From assembly GCA_958298945.1 (NCBI GenBank), contig OY282605.1, forward strand, positions 21,368,811-21,432,810: a DNA stretch of 64,000 nt, read 5' to 3'. The notes beneath the pieces were generated by a model. It worked only from the letters and a program-made list of their open reading frames with translations, was not told where the DNA came from and ran no database searches. Source of the DNA: Atherix ibis. Its lineage: Eukaryota; Arthropoda; Insecta; Diptera; Athericidae. A program made the position numbers and the translations under genes. This document shows positions 22,936-34,689 of the stretch, piece by piece; within the stretch, counting starts at the first letter, position 1; each line of letters begins with the position of its first letter.

Positions 22936-24050
22936 CGGTTTTAGTATAAAAAAAAACTTTTCTCAAGGTTTTAGAAACAAAATTTCCTTTCGAATAGTTT
23001 GACATTTTTTTTTGTAATTCAAAAAAAAAATGCATTTTAAGGCTAAAATACTAAAAAGAGCACTTCTTTTCGAACCGTTGACTTTGAGGCTTTAAAAAAA
23101 AATTCGAAACTGTTCGAAACTTAAGTCAAAATCAATTAAAAATTAAATTGTGCAAAAATCGTTAGTTCTTTTTTAGGAAAATATTTTTTTTCGAATAATG
23201 AAAATTTTATTTAATACGAAAAAAATTACATTTCCTCAAGTTTATAATAAAATTCCCTTACGAACAGTTTAATAAAATACTAAAAAAATCATTTCATTTT
23301 GAATAGTTTACGTTGAGACCTTAAAAAAAATTCTAAACTACTCAAAACAAGTAAAAGCCCATTTATAAAGAAAAATTGTGTTTTTTTAGGTTAAAAATAT
23401 TAAGAACCCCTTTTTAATCCATAAAAATCCATTTATCAATTTTTAATATAAACATTTTATACCAAAAAAAACCATTTTTTGAGGAAAAAATTACTTTTTT
23501 TCAGGTTTTATAAATAAAATTCCCTTTCGAACAGTTCAAAAAAAAAAATTTGGATTAAAAATAATGCAATAAATTTTATTAATAATCAAAATTTTAATTA
23601 AAACAAAAAATATCACATTTTTCGAGGAAAAAATTACCTTTCTTCAGGTTTTATGAGCAAAAGTTTACTTTCGAACAGTTAAAGTTGAGGCTTTAAAAAA
23701 AAACGTTAGTAAAATCCAATTAAAAAAAAATTTGCTTAAAGCTAAAAATATAAAGAAGAAGAGCTCTTAATCTTTTTTTAATGTAAATATTTTTTTTCGG
23801 AAAAATAGAATTTTTTGTCCCCAAAAAAAAAATACTATTATTCAGATTTTATGAACAAAATTTCCTTTCGAACAGTTTGAAGAATTTTGTATTTTATTTT
23901 TATTAAACAAAAATTTTTATTTCAACTTGTTTTTTTGTCTTTTGGATATTTTTCAGTAAAATTACTTACAAAAACCTCACAAACTAAATTTTTTGGTGAA
24001 CAATTTATTTAGCATTTAATTAAGATTTAATTCACAAAAAAAAATAGAGA
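22936..24050. repeat. Repeat J, copy 2, inserted in the jockey element
   Basis: Seven occurrences of TTTCGAACAGTT-like cores with the same intervening blocks and the same 3' end as 14780-16570 (GAAGAATTTTGTATTTTATT, ATTTTTATTTCAACTTGTTT, then an A-rich tail). The insertion separates two parts of one LINE, and about 70 bp of LINE sequence occurs on both sides (22861-22930 and 24054-24120, beginning GGGGTAGATAAGCAAAAATC and GGGGTAGATGAGCAAAAATC). Confidence 0.8.
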
Positions 24051-24053
24051 GTA

Positions 24054-24800
24054 GGGGTAGATGAGCAAAAATCTGCTCATATTACTTTCACACCTTGCCA
24101 AGAACATATACCTGATCTACAAAAAAAGAAATGGCGTTACATTAGACAAACGGTTAACCTGGAACCCTCACACGAAAAAATGGACAATAAATAACGACTC
24201 CTAGACAGTAGATCAAAACTAACAATAAAAACCAGATTTTTACTATACAATACGGTACTGAAATCGATATGGACTTACGGACTCGAACTTTGAGGTTCGA
24301 CTAAGCATTTCCCTTCCAATCCAAATCCTGAAATTCCGAATCTTTCGAAAAAATTTCAATGCCTTCTTTTATGTGCGAAACGCGGTTTTCCATTCGCACC
24401 TAAATGTTCCATTTATTCGTGAACTGTGCATATCTCGTTATAAAAAATTCCTTTCGCGTCTTTCCGACCATTCTAATCCTTTAGGAAGAGAGAACTATTC
24501 ACTTAAAGAGATTTTTTAAATTTATAATAATAAAATTATCCTGTTTTTGAGGTAACATCGATGGGTGTTTTCCTTTACATATCCTCATGCTTTTGTATTT
24601 ACGGTTATCGAAATCTGCTTGTTACTACGTGTAGTTGTAAGTAGTTGTAGATAAAATTGCAGCAAAAGCTTTTTTTGAACAAAAGCTCTTTTGGCATGCT
24701 GTGAAAAGCTTAATGGTCCACAATAGCATCGACTTGTTCTTGCAATTACTTTTTTTTCTTTTATTTATTTGTTTGTTCAGCTATCTACAACCCATCGGTG
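24054..24800 (+). mobile_element. Jockey-like LINE remnant, 3' part
   Basis: Continues the element at 21480. It reads GVDEQKSAHITFTPCQE, LLDSRSKLTIKTRFLLYNTV, LKSIWTYGLEL-stop-GSTKH, then HLNVPFIRELCISRYKKFL and RLSDHSNPLGREN, the typical jockey ORF2 C-terminus. The frame ends near 24520; the following 250 bp (CAAAAGCTCTTTTGGCATGC and neighbours) is probably its 3' untranslated region. Confidence 0.82.
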
Positions 24801-24999
24801 TTTCTCTACCTAACGAGATTTTAACATTAAAAAAAATCTCGTAGAGAATTTCATTTTAAACGCCGACGAGTGTAAGTAGAGAAAGTAAGAGAGGAAAGCT
24901 CTTTAATGAGAGGATTATAGTGATAGCATAGTCGAAGAATGCAACTTTTTATAACGAGAGACGCATAAATTATGATTGAAGGGAACATTTACGTCACGT

Positions 25000-26260
25000 G
25001 GAATAACTCAACAATTTTTCGGAGGATTTTGAATTCTCCAAAATTGGTTGCCTTGATAGAACCCAATAGTTCAATACTGTACTTCCAGATCGGTTTTAAA
25101 ATCGTGTTGTAAATAAAACATTTGTTCTTTAGTGTCAGTTTCAATCGGTTATCCAGTTGTCTTAGAAGTAGTCGGTAACGTGTCTGTTAAGTTTAAGTCT
25201 TTATGACGTCGTATGAGCGTTTAAAGTAAGTCGTTTGTCTAGGTTTAGTCCCAAGTAGCGTATTTTGTTTTTTGATGGAATAATGTCGCCATTAAGATAT
25301 TAATTGGGATGGGGGGGGGAGGGTCTTTGCAGAGGGTGATCTCTTCTGCTCATTTACTTTTACTCTCCACCTTGTAAATCAGTCTTGAATATTTTTAATA
25401 TTGAATTGTAGGTTTCTGGAAACGGTTTTGATATTGGGAGTGGAATGCAAGAATAGCTGTGTCGTCAGCAAAGGTAGCGGGTATAGCTTTGGGATTTGTT
25501 GGTATGTCAAAGGTACAACAAATATTTAATAGGATTAGACTAAAAATACTACCTTGAGGAACACCATCTGTGGTAGGGGATATATTTCGGAATGGTCAGT
25601 ATTAAATGTTACTTGGAAATGGCATTGGAAGAGATATGACTTTAAAATAAGGAAGTATGTGAAGAGAAGGAATCTCTGGAGTTTTCAGAGTAGCCCTGGG
25701 TGCATACTCGAACAAAGTGATACGATATCTTTTCGGTCAAGAGAGGACGCAATGTAATCAACCACATGATGACATTGTTGGGTTGTGGATTGTTCTGATC
25801 GGAAACCAATTTGGTGGTCGGGAATAATTTTACCATCTTCAACATTTTAAGAAGAGTTTTTCAAAGATTTTCCCAAGGTTTGGAGGAATTTACTGGTTTC
25901 TTTTGGGTTTGAGTATTATTTTAATAATTAATTAACATATTCAACAGTATATACGAAGAATACTGTTGAATATGTTAATGATAATTACGAGAGTTTTCTT
26001 GGAGATCTTTTTTTGAGGTAAATCAAAACCAGGGGCATTTTTATTGGGAAGTTATCAATTACGGATGGGATAAAATTTTTGGGACAAGGAGTAACAGAAA
26101 GTTAGAATTGTGAGTTCGTCATGAATTTTCTGTGAGTGCGTCTTATCTTGTAGGTCCTTGTGTGGAGTGAAAGTATTTACCAAGTGCTTGGCAAATACCT
26201 CAACCTTTTTATATGTGTATGACCGAATTTGCCCAGGTACCGTCGTTTTGTCGAAATAGT
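25000..26260 (-). mobile_element. Second jockey-like LINE remnant, minus strand
   Basis: From right to left the minus strand reads NDGTWANSVIHI.. with EVFAKHLVNTFTPHKD (about 26170-26260), then IIPDHQFGFRSEQSTTQQCH and HVVDYIASSLDRKRY (25720-25830), VPQGSIFSLILLNIC (25500-25560), ATFADDTAILAFHSQYQN (25435-25480; the FADD catalytic box) and ILKPIWKYSIELLGSIKA (25040-25090). Block order is that of a jockey ORF2. Frameshifts and stops abound. A perfect 20-bp fold-back sits within it at 25931-25979. Confidence 0.85.
25931..25979. repeat. Perfect 20-bp inverted repeat
   Basis: ATTAACATATTCAACAGTAT (25931-25950) is exactly complementary to 25960-25979, with loop ATACGAAGA. It lies inside the minus-strand jockey remnant and interrupts its frame. 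Confidence 0.95.
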
Positions 26261-27465
26261 GTGGTATTTGTGGCTGATATAGTCGTCGAACCTTTTTTTT
26301 TGTAGATAAATAAAAAAAAAAGTAAAATTTCGATTTTTCGCAGAATTTTGGATTTTTATTGGTTATTCCGTTAAAAGTAAAATTTCTAATAAAAAGTTAA
26401 AAATAAATATTTGAAAAATTACAACAGAAAAAACCAATGGTTTCACGAAAAATTACATTTCAAATGTTGACGATTTCACGTCAATCAATCGAAGTTTCAA
26501 ATCAATATTCACGATGGGAAAAGTTTACAAATGAAAATACATATAAAAAAAAACATTAAAAATGTTGTAAATTTAATTTATTTATGTTTTTTTTCCTGCA
26601 TTTTTTACACATTCATTTATTTATTTGGTGAAAGTAGTAAAATGGGGCGGATAATGGGAAAGGTATTCGTACAGCAGCAAGAAAAAAACAAAAATCTTGT
26701 TTCGATTGGACACCTTCTTGATTGAGTATTTTGGTAATTTTTCCTTTCCATTTCTTCGAATATTTTCCTAAGACTATCTAACAATAAGTGTGCAAAATGG
26801 AAAAATTCCAACAAAAAAAAACAACAACAACAAGATAAGATTCAAAGTACCCACCCAGACAGAAATCTCAAGCATTTACAATGGTTTAAATATTTTACCA
26901 AAAGCCTACCTACATACTCGACCGTAGTTTGCGTTTTTATTTTGTTACATGCAAATTATCAATATTTTTTTACAAATAAATAATTTTTTATTTGCTTTTT
27001 TTTATTTAAGAATAAAATCAGAAAATTAAAAAAGAGCGAAGAAAAAAACAAACTATTTTACTATAACAACAAACCAAAAAAAAAATTACTAATTTAATCG
27101 CATTTAAGCTTTTACAATATTAAAGATTTGAAATTTTCTCTGTAAAATAATTTTTAGTAACATTTTTTGCACAACGACAACTCAACGCCATTTTTGGCGA
27201 CAACTGAAGAGCACTCCCCAGCAAAAAGTATTCAAATAAAAAAATTCATAGGATTTAAAGTGCCCGCGACTATAAAATATTTATATCGATAACAAAGTTC
27301 CGTTCAGAAAATAGCCTATCAAATTTGTCCTTCGGAAAGAAATATTTTATTTAAAATGTATTTAAAATTTAAATTTTTATTTGCTATTATAAAAAAAAAG
27401 TGTAAAATCAAATATTTTGCTCTAGACTCATTGGAGGACTCCATTCTTTTGAGGTGATATTAAAT
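26261..27465. other. AT-rich DNA with no recognised gene
   Basis: Low-complexity sequence with a less AT-rich patch at 26635-26800. No domain, RNA gene or TE boundary recognised. Confidence 0.5.
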
Positions 27466-27469
27466 GAAT

Positions 27470-27905
27470 TTTGGGAATGTAATTCCCGATGCTCTAAAAT
27501 TTGAGGATTATCTACGTTATTACGAGATGTTTTGTGTAGTCTCATAATAAAAGATCCAACGGTATCAAATTGCATGGACGTTGTCGAGCAACAAAGACAA
27601 TACCATATGTAATATATGTACCAGCAAGCACAATTAAATCATCTGTGGGTTCGCTAAATTTCCCCTTCTACATTCTCTCCGCGACGAAAAATTTGCACGT
27701 GTACGCGCAAAGATCGTGTACTTACACGGTCAGTATAATATTACGGCGAATTGTTTTATAGAATTGAACAATTTGACAGTAAACCATTGGCAAGATAATG
27801 TAATTCCCGATGCTCTAACATTTGAGGATTATCTACGTTATTACGAGATGGTGTGTAGCCTCATAATAAAAAATCCGACGGTGTCAAATTGCTCATTCTT
27901 GGAGG
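27470..27905. repeat. Repeat G, copy 1, with internal direct duplication
   Basis: An approximately 85-bp block (TGTAATTCCCGATGCTCTAA, GAGGATTATCTACGTTATTA, CGAGATG, CTCATAATAAAA) occurs at 27478 and again at 27798. Between them lies a segment (CAATTAAATCATCTGTGGGT, CGCAAAGATCGTG, GACAGTAAACCATTGGCAAG) that recurs diverged at 30540-30760. No protein family recognised. Confidence 0.7.
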
Positions 27906-27914
27906 TCAATTGAC

Positions 27915-28135
27915 AATATAAAAACTAGATATGACGCATTTTAAGAGCTTTTCGCGCAATAAGGCAAAAATTTTCCAGTTGTGTAGCTTGTGGCGCCGTT
28001 TATTGACGGTAATAGCCTCTCCTTCAAAGAACTATAGACGTTCAGACCAAAACGCATACCAGACAGTCACTTTTCGCAAATACAATGCATATCTACACAG
28101 TCACTTGAGGGTTTTCAGAGCTTTATATATGAAAT
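27915..28135 (-). pseudogene. Degenerate DUF4817-type transposase fragment
   Basis: Minus-strand sequence around 28010-28090 reads KSDCLVCVLV and TAPQATQLENFCLIARKALK, a much-decayed version of the KVTVWCVFWS block and of the tail seen at 12200-12040 (IAPQASQLNK). The end shares GTCACTTGAGGGTTTTCAGA with the related fragments. Very degraded. Confidence 0.5.
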
Positions 28136-28612
28136 TTATTTCGTAAATATCAATTAAATATCGAGCGTCCGACATTTATAGAATTTCGGAGTATTTTTAA
28201 ACATGCCATTCTCCATGAAAGTGGTAGCATCATACTGAAATAAATAAATAATATTTTAAAATAGAAATCTCTGATTTATTGGAAATTTCCAAAACTAATT
28301 CCATCAAACAACAAAATCAGCAATACTCCAAAATCGATTTGTTTAAAAATATTTCATATGGTTTTAAACGAACCTCTTCAATCGCATACTGAAGTTTAAA
28401 TTGCCCCTACTGATTTACGCCGTTTCTGTTATTTTGAATGCGTGTGCGTTCTACGAATGTGTTGCTAACAAAATTCGGCCACAATATTTGTGTAGAGGCC
28501 TATCCAGTTCTTCTGTAATCCAAGGTTTAAACGACCCTCAATGTAAAATGGCAATTCTCAATCTTAACAAATGCCACCTTGGATGACATATTTGTTTGAC
28601 AGCTGTCAAATT
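28136..28612. repeat. Repeat F fragment
   Basis: 28136-28250 (GAAATTTATTTCGTAAATAT, CATGCCATTCTCCATGAAAG) and 28370-28520 (CAATCGCATACTGAAGTTTA, TGATTTACGCCGTTTCTGTT, AGGCCTATCCAGTTCTTCTG) match parts of the longer repeat at 31550-33130 and its inverted copy at 60185-61740. It ends in TTTGACAGCTGTCAAA at 28595-28610. Confidence 0.75.
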
Positions 28613-29635
28613 ACAAAGTGCTATATTTTCCAAATCATGAATTGTTGTGAAAAAATAATTAAAATAAAAAAAACTGCTAAGAAACCCTTGGGCATTTTTG
28701 CATTTTTATAAAGTTCATTTAAAAATCAATATAATATTTTTTTTTATATTTTATATTAATTGTTGGTAATTAGAAACTTTTATCTCAGACTGTAGAATGG
28801 CACTTTTTGCCAGATTATTTCTTATGCAATCAAAAGAAATACACTACAAACAATAAATTTTAGAGTCAAAAAACCAAAAAATATCATTTTCAGTCACAAA
28901 ACAATTTTTTACAATTTCTTTTGCATGATTTATGGCAGTTTGCTCATGTGCCATATTTTTTTCCTAATATTCCATTTAAAACAAGAATAATTTTTTCTAC
29001 AAATGCAAAGCAACAATTCCATCTTAATACATATAAAAATTTTTAGTATTCCTCAGCAAATAACTAACAAAAAATTACTTTTAATTTATTTCATTTTGAC
29101 TTTCAAAGCTTTGTCATTTTTATTTGGTAAAAATAAAATAAAACTAAAACAAACAAGTTGAAAAGTGCTTTATTTTAATATACGAACCATAACCAGTTTT
29201 ATTGTATTTACAAAATTTTTTTTATTTTTCCTGTAAATTATACTCAAATATGTTTATTATTTTTGTATTTTTTTTAAAGCACCTTTGAAATATAAAAGAG
29301 ATAGATGAGGAGAAATGTGCAGTATAGATAAATTGAGATTGTTAACAACTCAAATAATTTACATTTCACATAAATGATGTGAAATTATTTTTTTTGGAAA
29401 ATAACGTCAGAAATATTATTAATTATAAATCATGAAAAATATATAAAAAAAAATCACCTTTGGGGAATTTGAGACGTAAAAACCCCTAAAATGGGAAGCA
29501 TAAAATGGAAAGAAGTGTATAAATTTTAATTATTTACTAGATTTTTATTCTTTTTTAGCACAATACCCGGTATTTATTTTTAGTAGATTTTAAAAAGTTG
29601 ATAAAAAGATCTAAAGATGAAATTACCTCTTTTTT
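28613..29635. other. AT-rich DNA with no recognised gene
   Basis: Low-complexity sequence; nothing with coding, RNA or TE signature. Confidence 0.6.
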
Positions 29636-30105
29636 TGCGCGTCTGACAGTATATGCGCAAGCACTTACGCATTTTGCGCGTACATTTGATTGTGCAGGTT
29701 CGCCGAAAAAAAAAAATGTGTGTATTTAACGATCAGTCTTATGAAGTGCGCTCTACCGTTTATCTGTACTCGAGAGTAATCGGAGTAGTCAGTGTAGACG
29801 GCCGGTAGAGCGTTTGGTAGAGATCTACAAGAAATTTCTCCACAAGCCCTCACACAGCTTTGCTTACATCGTGCGTCTAAATCGCAAATGATCCTTACCC
29901 CCGACCGCCGACCACAGATATTTTCTACATCCTCATTGCAACCTACCCAGCCAACCGTGTTTATTTTAGGGAAATTTTCAATTTTTTGCTCGTCTGACAG
30001 TGTCATATATACGCGAGCATGTACGAATTATGCTCATATATGGGATTATGCAGGTTCGCCGCAAACAAAGTTTGTGTATTTGACGATCAGTCTTATCATA
30101 GTGTA
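29636..30105. repeat. Repeat H, two direct copies of about 115 bp
   Basis: CGTCTGACAGT, then GCGCAAGC, ATTATGCAGGTTCGCCG-like and TTTGACGATCAGTCTTATCA blocks occur at 29640-29750 and 29990-30100. A shorter echo (TCTTATCATAGTGTAATC) is duplicated again at 30092 and 30127. Flanking sequence between the copies is less AT-rich than average. Not recognised. Confidence 0.6.
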
Positions 30106-30504
30106 ATCGCTTGAATGCCAGAATTGTCTTATCATAGTGTAATCACAATTGCGACGCACACACAATTTAGGCGAGCAAAAAGGAATTTCAACATATTCAC
30201 ATTTATTTATTTTTCAATTTGTTTATTAATTGCAGTCAGCATTTTATATTTTATTTTAACATTTCAATATTAATTTCAACATTGATATTTCATATTGCAT
30301 TGACACTGTCGTTTTATTAAACATATTTATAAATTTATATGCGAACGATTTTTCACTATACACTACACTACACCAGCTCCATTGTTCGCATCAGTCAAAA
30401 CAGTTTCAAATTATAAATAATAAATATTAAAGTAATAAATAAAATAAAATTTATCACAAACTTAAAAAAAAAATACGAATAAATGAACGTGCAACGGCAC
30501 AGTA

Positions 30505-30785
30505 AATATGGGAACTGTCAAAATAAACGACGCGCAAATGATGAGTGCGCAACGAGCAACGTCATATGTTATATACAAGCAAGCAAGCACGATTAAATCA
30601 TCTGTAGGTTCGTTAAATTTTCCTTTTTACATTGTCGCCACAAAGGAAATTTGGGCATGTACGCACAAAGATCGTGAAATCACACGATTAGTGTAAAATG
30701 CCAGCGATTTGTTCGTAAAATTAAACGATTTGACAGCGAACCATTGGCAAGAGAAAGTCGTGTTCGTAAATCTAAGTTTACGGAA
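30505..30785. repeat. Repeat G, copy 2
   Basis: Shares ATTAAATCATCTGTAGGTTC, CGCACAAAGATCGTGAAATC and GACAGCGAACCATTGGCAAG with 27580-27800, at clearly lower identity. The flanking duplicated block of copy 1 is absent. Confidence 0.6.
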
Positions 30786-31139
30786 ATAAATTCTATTGTA
30801 GAGACGCTGGCAGTGTAAACGAGTTTGGTGGAGAAGATTTCTTTTCGGTAGAGCTCTACCACTTTTTCTCTATAGTGTACATACGCGTAGTATATTACAA
30901 AAAAGTTCCTTGTTTGTTAATTTTTTTATTAGAATTTTTCTTTTGGATATAAAATTTTGTATTTTTGTTAGTTAATAATTTTATTGCTGTGTTTATTATA
31001 AATTTTATTGAATATAAGAAGGAAATTTGAATTTATTTTTGTACATAAATAAGCAGAGAATAATTTTTTTTTTAAATTTATGAAGAAAATCTCGATTTAG
31101 GACATTAAAGAGTTGTGTTTTGACAGTATGATAAATCTG

Positions 31140-31405
31140 AAATTAAAGATTTTGGCCTGTAGCATATGTGGCTTCAACAAAACGGAGCCACAAGTCACCC
31201 AATACGATCAATTCCAAGAGTTCCCAAGAGTCTCACAACATAACAAATTTCAATTTTATTACACGAAAGTGTTGACAGGACTCTAATGCTTTATCGATCC
31301 GTGCATTTTTGATCCGTGCATTTTTGGCTTTTCCTTGTCAGGACTACGCAAAAGATCTTTTCTACGCGTACAGACCTCAAACTTTTAAATATTTAAAAAT
31401 CAATA
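31140..31405 (+). pseudogene. Degenerate DUF4817-type transposase fragment
   Basis: 31150-31200 reads HMWLQQNGATSHPIRS, the MWFQQDGATCHT block with the catalytic Asp changed to Asn. Further recognisable residues are few (the PRVPKSLTT part, then stops). A 14-bp tandem GATCCGTGCATTTTT duplication occurs at 31299-31326. Confidence 0.6.
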
Positions 31406-31549
31406 TTCGTCAAGTTTAAAAATCAATATTCGTCAGAAATATGCGAAAAACTTTATGTCAAAAGTTACGTCAAAATAATAGATTTCCTTAAAAAGTCTCG
31501 TTGGGATCTCACTAATAATATTATATTTAAGGTCCAAGCAATACAATGA

Positions 31550-33130
31550 AATAAAAATTTCATCGAAATTTAAATATTCGGCGTATTTTATTTGATTTTA
31601 CATTAGTTTCCGAAGCCACTGATATGCTTGGAGTAAATTTCAAAGCCGACGATCAACATCAAAAAAATTACCCGTTCTCCTTGGCATTATAGGAATTCCA
31701 CCCGCAACAGATCGTACGTACTCTTAAGCGCGCATGCGCTGTGTGTGTACGCACACTGATCCGTTTACATTCCACTCTATATGAAAACTTGTATATTATA
31801 CATGGAATGTGAGAGATGACATTTTGCAATATGTTGTCTTTAATTTTATTGATATTCTCTTTGATTAAACAATACATGGACGTCAGATTTTCGTATATGT
31901 ATACGCAATTTTCTGACTTAATTATTGCAGAAGCGGCGAGAAATCGAAACGCTTGCATACTTTTGTGTAGATTTTTTTAATGAGACATGACACTCATTGA
32001 CATCTAGTTTTCGTAATAGAAAATTTAATTCACTTATTGCAACAAAAATACAATTTAAACATAAAAACAACCAATTTTTATTTTTTGTACTTTATTTCAT
32101 ATCTTTTGATGGAATTTATTTCATATCTTTTGATATGAAATGGAATTTATATTTTAGATTTATTATATATTACGAAATAAATAATAAATCTAAAATATAA
32201 ATTCCATTTCATATCAAAAGATATGAAATAAATTCCATTTCATATCTTTTGATATGAAATGGAATTTATATTTTAGATTTATTATTTATTTCGTAAATAT
32301 CAATTTTGTAGACTTTCGTAGAGTTTTTAAACACGCCATTCTCCATGAAAGTGGTGGTAGCATACCGAAATGCTTGCATACTTTTGTAGTTTTTCCAGTT
32401 GTTATTTTGACAATTATCGGAAAGTGCAAGTGAAGGTGAAGTTTTTATGTTTTTTGAAGTATTTACTAAAAAGTAATCTATATTGTTGATAACATTTAAT
32501 AGGTACTTTTTATTTCAGAATTCAATGGAATAAGGAAGATGAGAATTTCTATCTTTCGGTAAGTTGACAACTTAATTTTTACCAGAGAAATTAACAAAAA
32601 TTTAGTTTATGAAGTGCCTAAATGGCTTTTAGTGATTTGTTTTTCAAAAAAGTGATTAAAAAGTGAAAAGTATGATTTCTTTATGCATAAATGACATCAC
32701 ATCTGACAAAAGGTTTTTAAAAGAACCGCTTCAATCGCATACTGAAGTTTAAAATTGGCCCCTACTGATTTACGCCGTTTCTGTTATTTTGCTTGTGTGT
32801 GCGTTCTTACAACAACGTATAGGCAACAAAATTTGGAGAGAATTTTTGTGTAGAGACCTATCCAGTTCTTCTATAATCGGAGGGTCCATCAATAGATTAA
32901 AGAATACTTAGATAAGCCCTAATTGCCAAAGCGGTGAGAAATCGTTTTCTTGCATACATTTGTGTAGAGTTTTTTGTGCAGAAATGACACCCCCTTACAT
33001 GTAATTTTCGTAATAGAAACTTCCTCATTTTGTCCTCCAATCTTCTGTTATTAAATGCAATTGTATTTTAGGTTTATTATTTATTTTCTAAATATCCTAG
33101 TTCCTCAATTTTGTAGAGGTTTGCAGAGTT
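31550..33130. repeat. Repeat F, long plus-orientation copy
   Basis: Blocks include GCGGCGAGAAATCGAAACGC, ACATCTAGTTTTCGTAATAG, ACACGCCATTCTCCATGAAA, GTTGATAACATTTAATAGGT, GAACCGCTTCAATCGCATAC, GACCTATCCAGTTCTTCTAT and a second, diverged AAAGCGGTGAGAAATCGTTT. All recur in reverse order and orientation at 60185-61740. It contains a 55-bp fold-back (32111-32236). No protein coding recognised, so it is probably a non-autonomous element. The exact ends are not visible; diverged pieces continue to about 33410. Confidence 0.75.
32111..32300. repeat. 55-bp perfect inverted repeat plus direct third copy
   Basis: Arms 32111-32165 and 32182-32236 are exact reverse complements around a 16-nt loop (TATATTACGAAATAAA). 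A third copy follows in direct orientation at 32237-32290 (GATATGAAATGGAATTTATA, TTTTAGATTTATTATTTATT). Each arm itself contains the small palindrome TTTCATATCTTTTGATATGAAA in two halves. Confidence 0.93.
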
Positions 33131-34450
33131 TTAGAGTTGCATACTGATCTTACTCTTAATGTTGACATGTAGATAATTATCGCGAAATGAAAGTTTAAGT
33201 GCGATTTTATTAAATTTTAAATATTTTATTTAAATAGTTTTATTCTTCACAACAGTAAATTGAAAGTTTTTATTTTAAAATATGAAATGTTTCGTGAAAG
33301 GTGGTTATTTTGCAAGTGTGTGCGTTCTTACAAAAGAGTGTTCTCGAAAAAATGTCGACAGAATTTTTGTGTAGAGACCTATTGTATAGTCGAAGGATAT
33401 TCTAGTCAAAAGATGATTGCATACCTCTACCTAGTTGGTTATCTTACTGTAGATCAAAATAGATATTTTGTGTTTTTTTTCTCTCTTTAGTATGTATATT
33501 TTGTTTCTCTTTTCAATTTCATATCAGTCAATTCCATTAAAAGAAAAACTTTCTGTTAAACGAAAACTTTTACCTCTTAGAAATTCTAATGTGAAATAAA
33601 TAATTGTGCCATCACAATTCAGTTTGCCATCGTGTTTACAGCTAACGAGTGCATACCACAGACAAGATACAAACGACGATCACAGACATAAAAGTCTCTC
33701 TCTCACTGTCACCGCAACTATTTCTGTTCATTGAAGTAAAATTTAAAAAAAAAATGGCAATGGAAATAAAAGAAGACCAACAAAAAAAATTACTTAGAAG
33801 AGCAAGAAAAAAACACAATTTCAAAAATAGTTGTAATATTAATAATAACATGAAATTCTTTATATATACTCGCATATATTGTATACTAGTATATGGTAAT
33901 GCAGTGTGGTGTGCACATGCTTGTTTAGCCAACGCAATGTATGCGAAAATAACTGAAGAAAAACAATTAAAAATTCAACATTCGTCGTTAATGTGCGTAT
34001 ACAAACATACACAGGCACACATAAATAGTAAACGAAACACATGCATATGAAATATGGGGAAAAGCATGAGAGAAACAATACAATTGAGTGAATTTTCTCT
34101 ATTCGCCACAATTCGGTGTGCTGTTGTAAGGTTTTTTTCTGCTAACTAACAATTAATAAACAAACGTTCACCATTCCATGTTTCGTACTGAATAATTTCC
34201 CATTGAAAATTTGCATTCATTATTCGTACCTGTGTGTGAGTAATGAATGGAGGAGAAAAAACAATTTAAAAGGAGGGAAAAAAACAATTTAAAAATAATG
34301 AGAACGGAGAGATTTTTTTTGAAAAATATTTTTTTGATTTTTTCTTTAAGTTTTTAATTTGGTTTAGAAAACATAAAGGGTTATCCAATTTGTGACTTAG
34401 AATAAACGTTTAATTCAGATTTTAGGTGAAAGTTTAAGTTAATTATATTT
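33131..34450. other. Unassigned DNA with diverged repeat F pieces
   Basis: 33290-33410 carries TGTGTGCGTTCTTACAAAAG and TTTTTGTGTAGAGACCTATT, diverged repeat F. 33600-34130 is less AT-rich and has a 133-codon plus-strand frame without domain or codon structure that I would call real. Confidence 0.45.
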
Positions 34451-34457
34451 AATTAAG

Positions 34458-34513
34458 TGATATTTTATTTTATGCACAATTAATATTGTAATTATGCATA
34501 AAATAAAATATCA
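34458..34513. repeat. Perfect 19-bp inverted repeat
   Basis: TGATATTTTATTTTATGCA (34458-34476) is exactly complementary to 34495-34513, with an 18-nt loop. It lies at the left edge of the minus-strand transposase remnant at 34690-36560 and could be related to its terminus. Confidence 0.9.
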
Positions 34514-34689
34514 TTAAAACGGGCTACCACCGTGTGACTTATTGCAGGACACGTCCATTTTGAGATGATGAGTTTTTCTCACATTTCGGGTTGTAATTCG
34601 GTTATTATTTCAATGGATTTTGATTTTTATATACTCTAAAGGATTAAAAAAAAAAACCCATAAGAAAAAGTCGAACAGTACAAAAACTA

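Noticed and set aside
29665..30006. 113-codon minus-strand frame with several cysteines
   Set aside because: Overlaps the duplicated repeat H and has no recognisable domain; the cysteines do not form a known spacing.
33649..34050. 133-codon plus-strand frame
   Set aside because: No domain, low-complexity composition, and a comparable antisense frame covers the same bases; no splice or promoter support.
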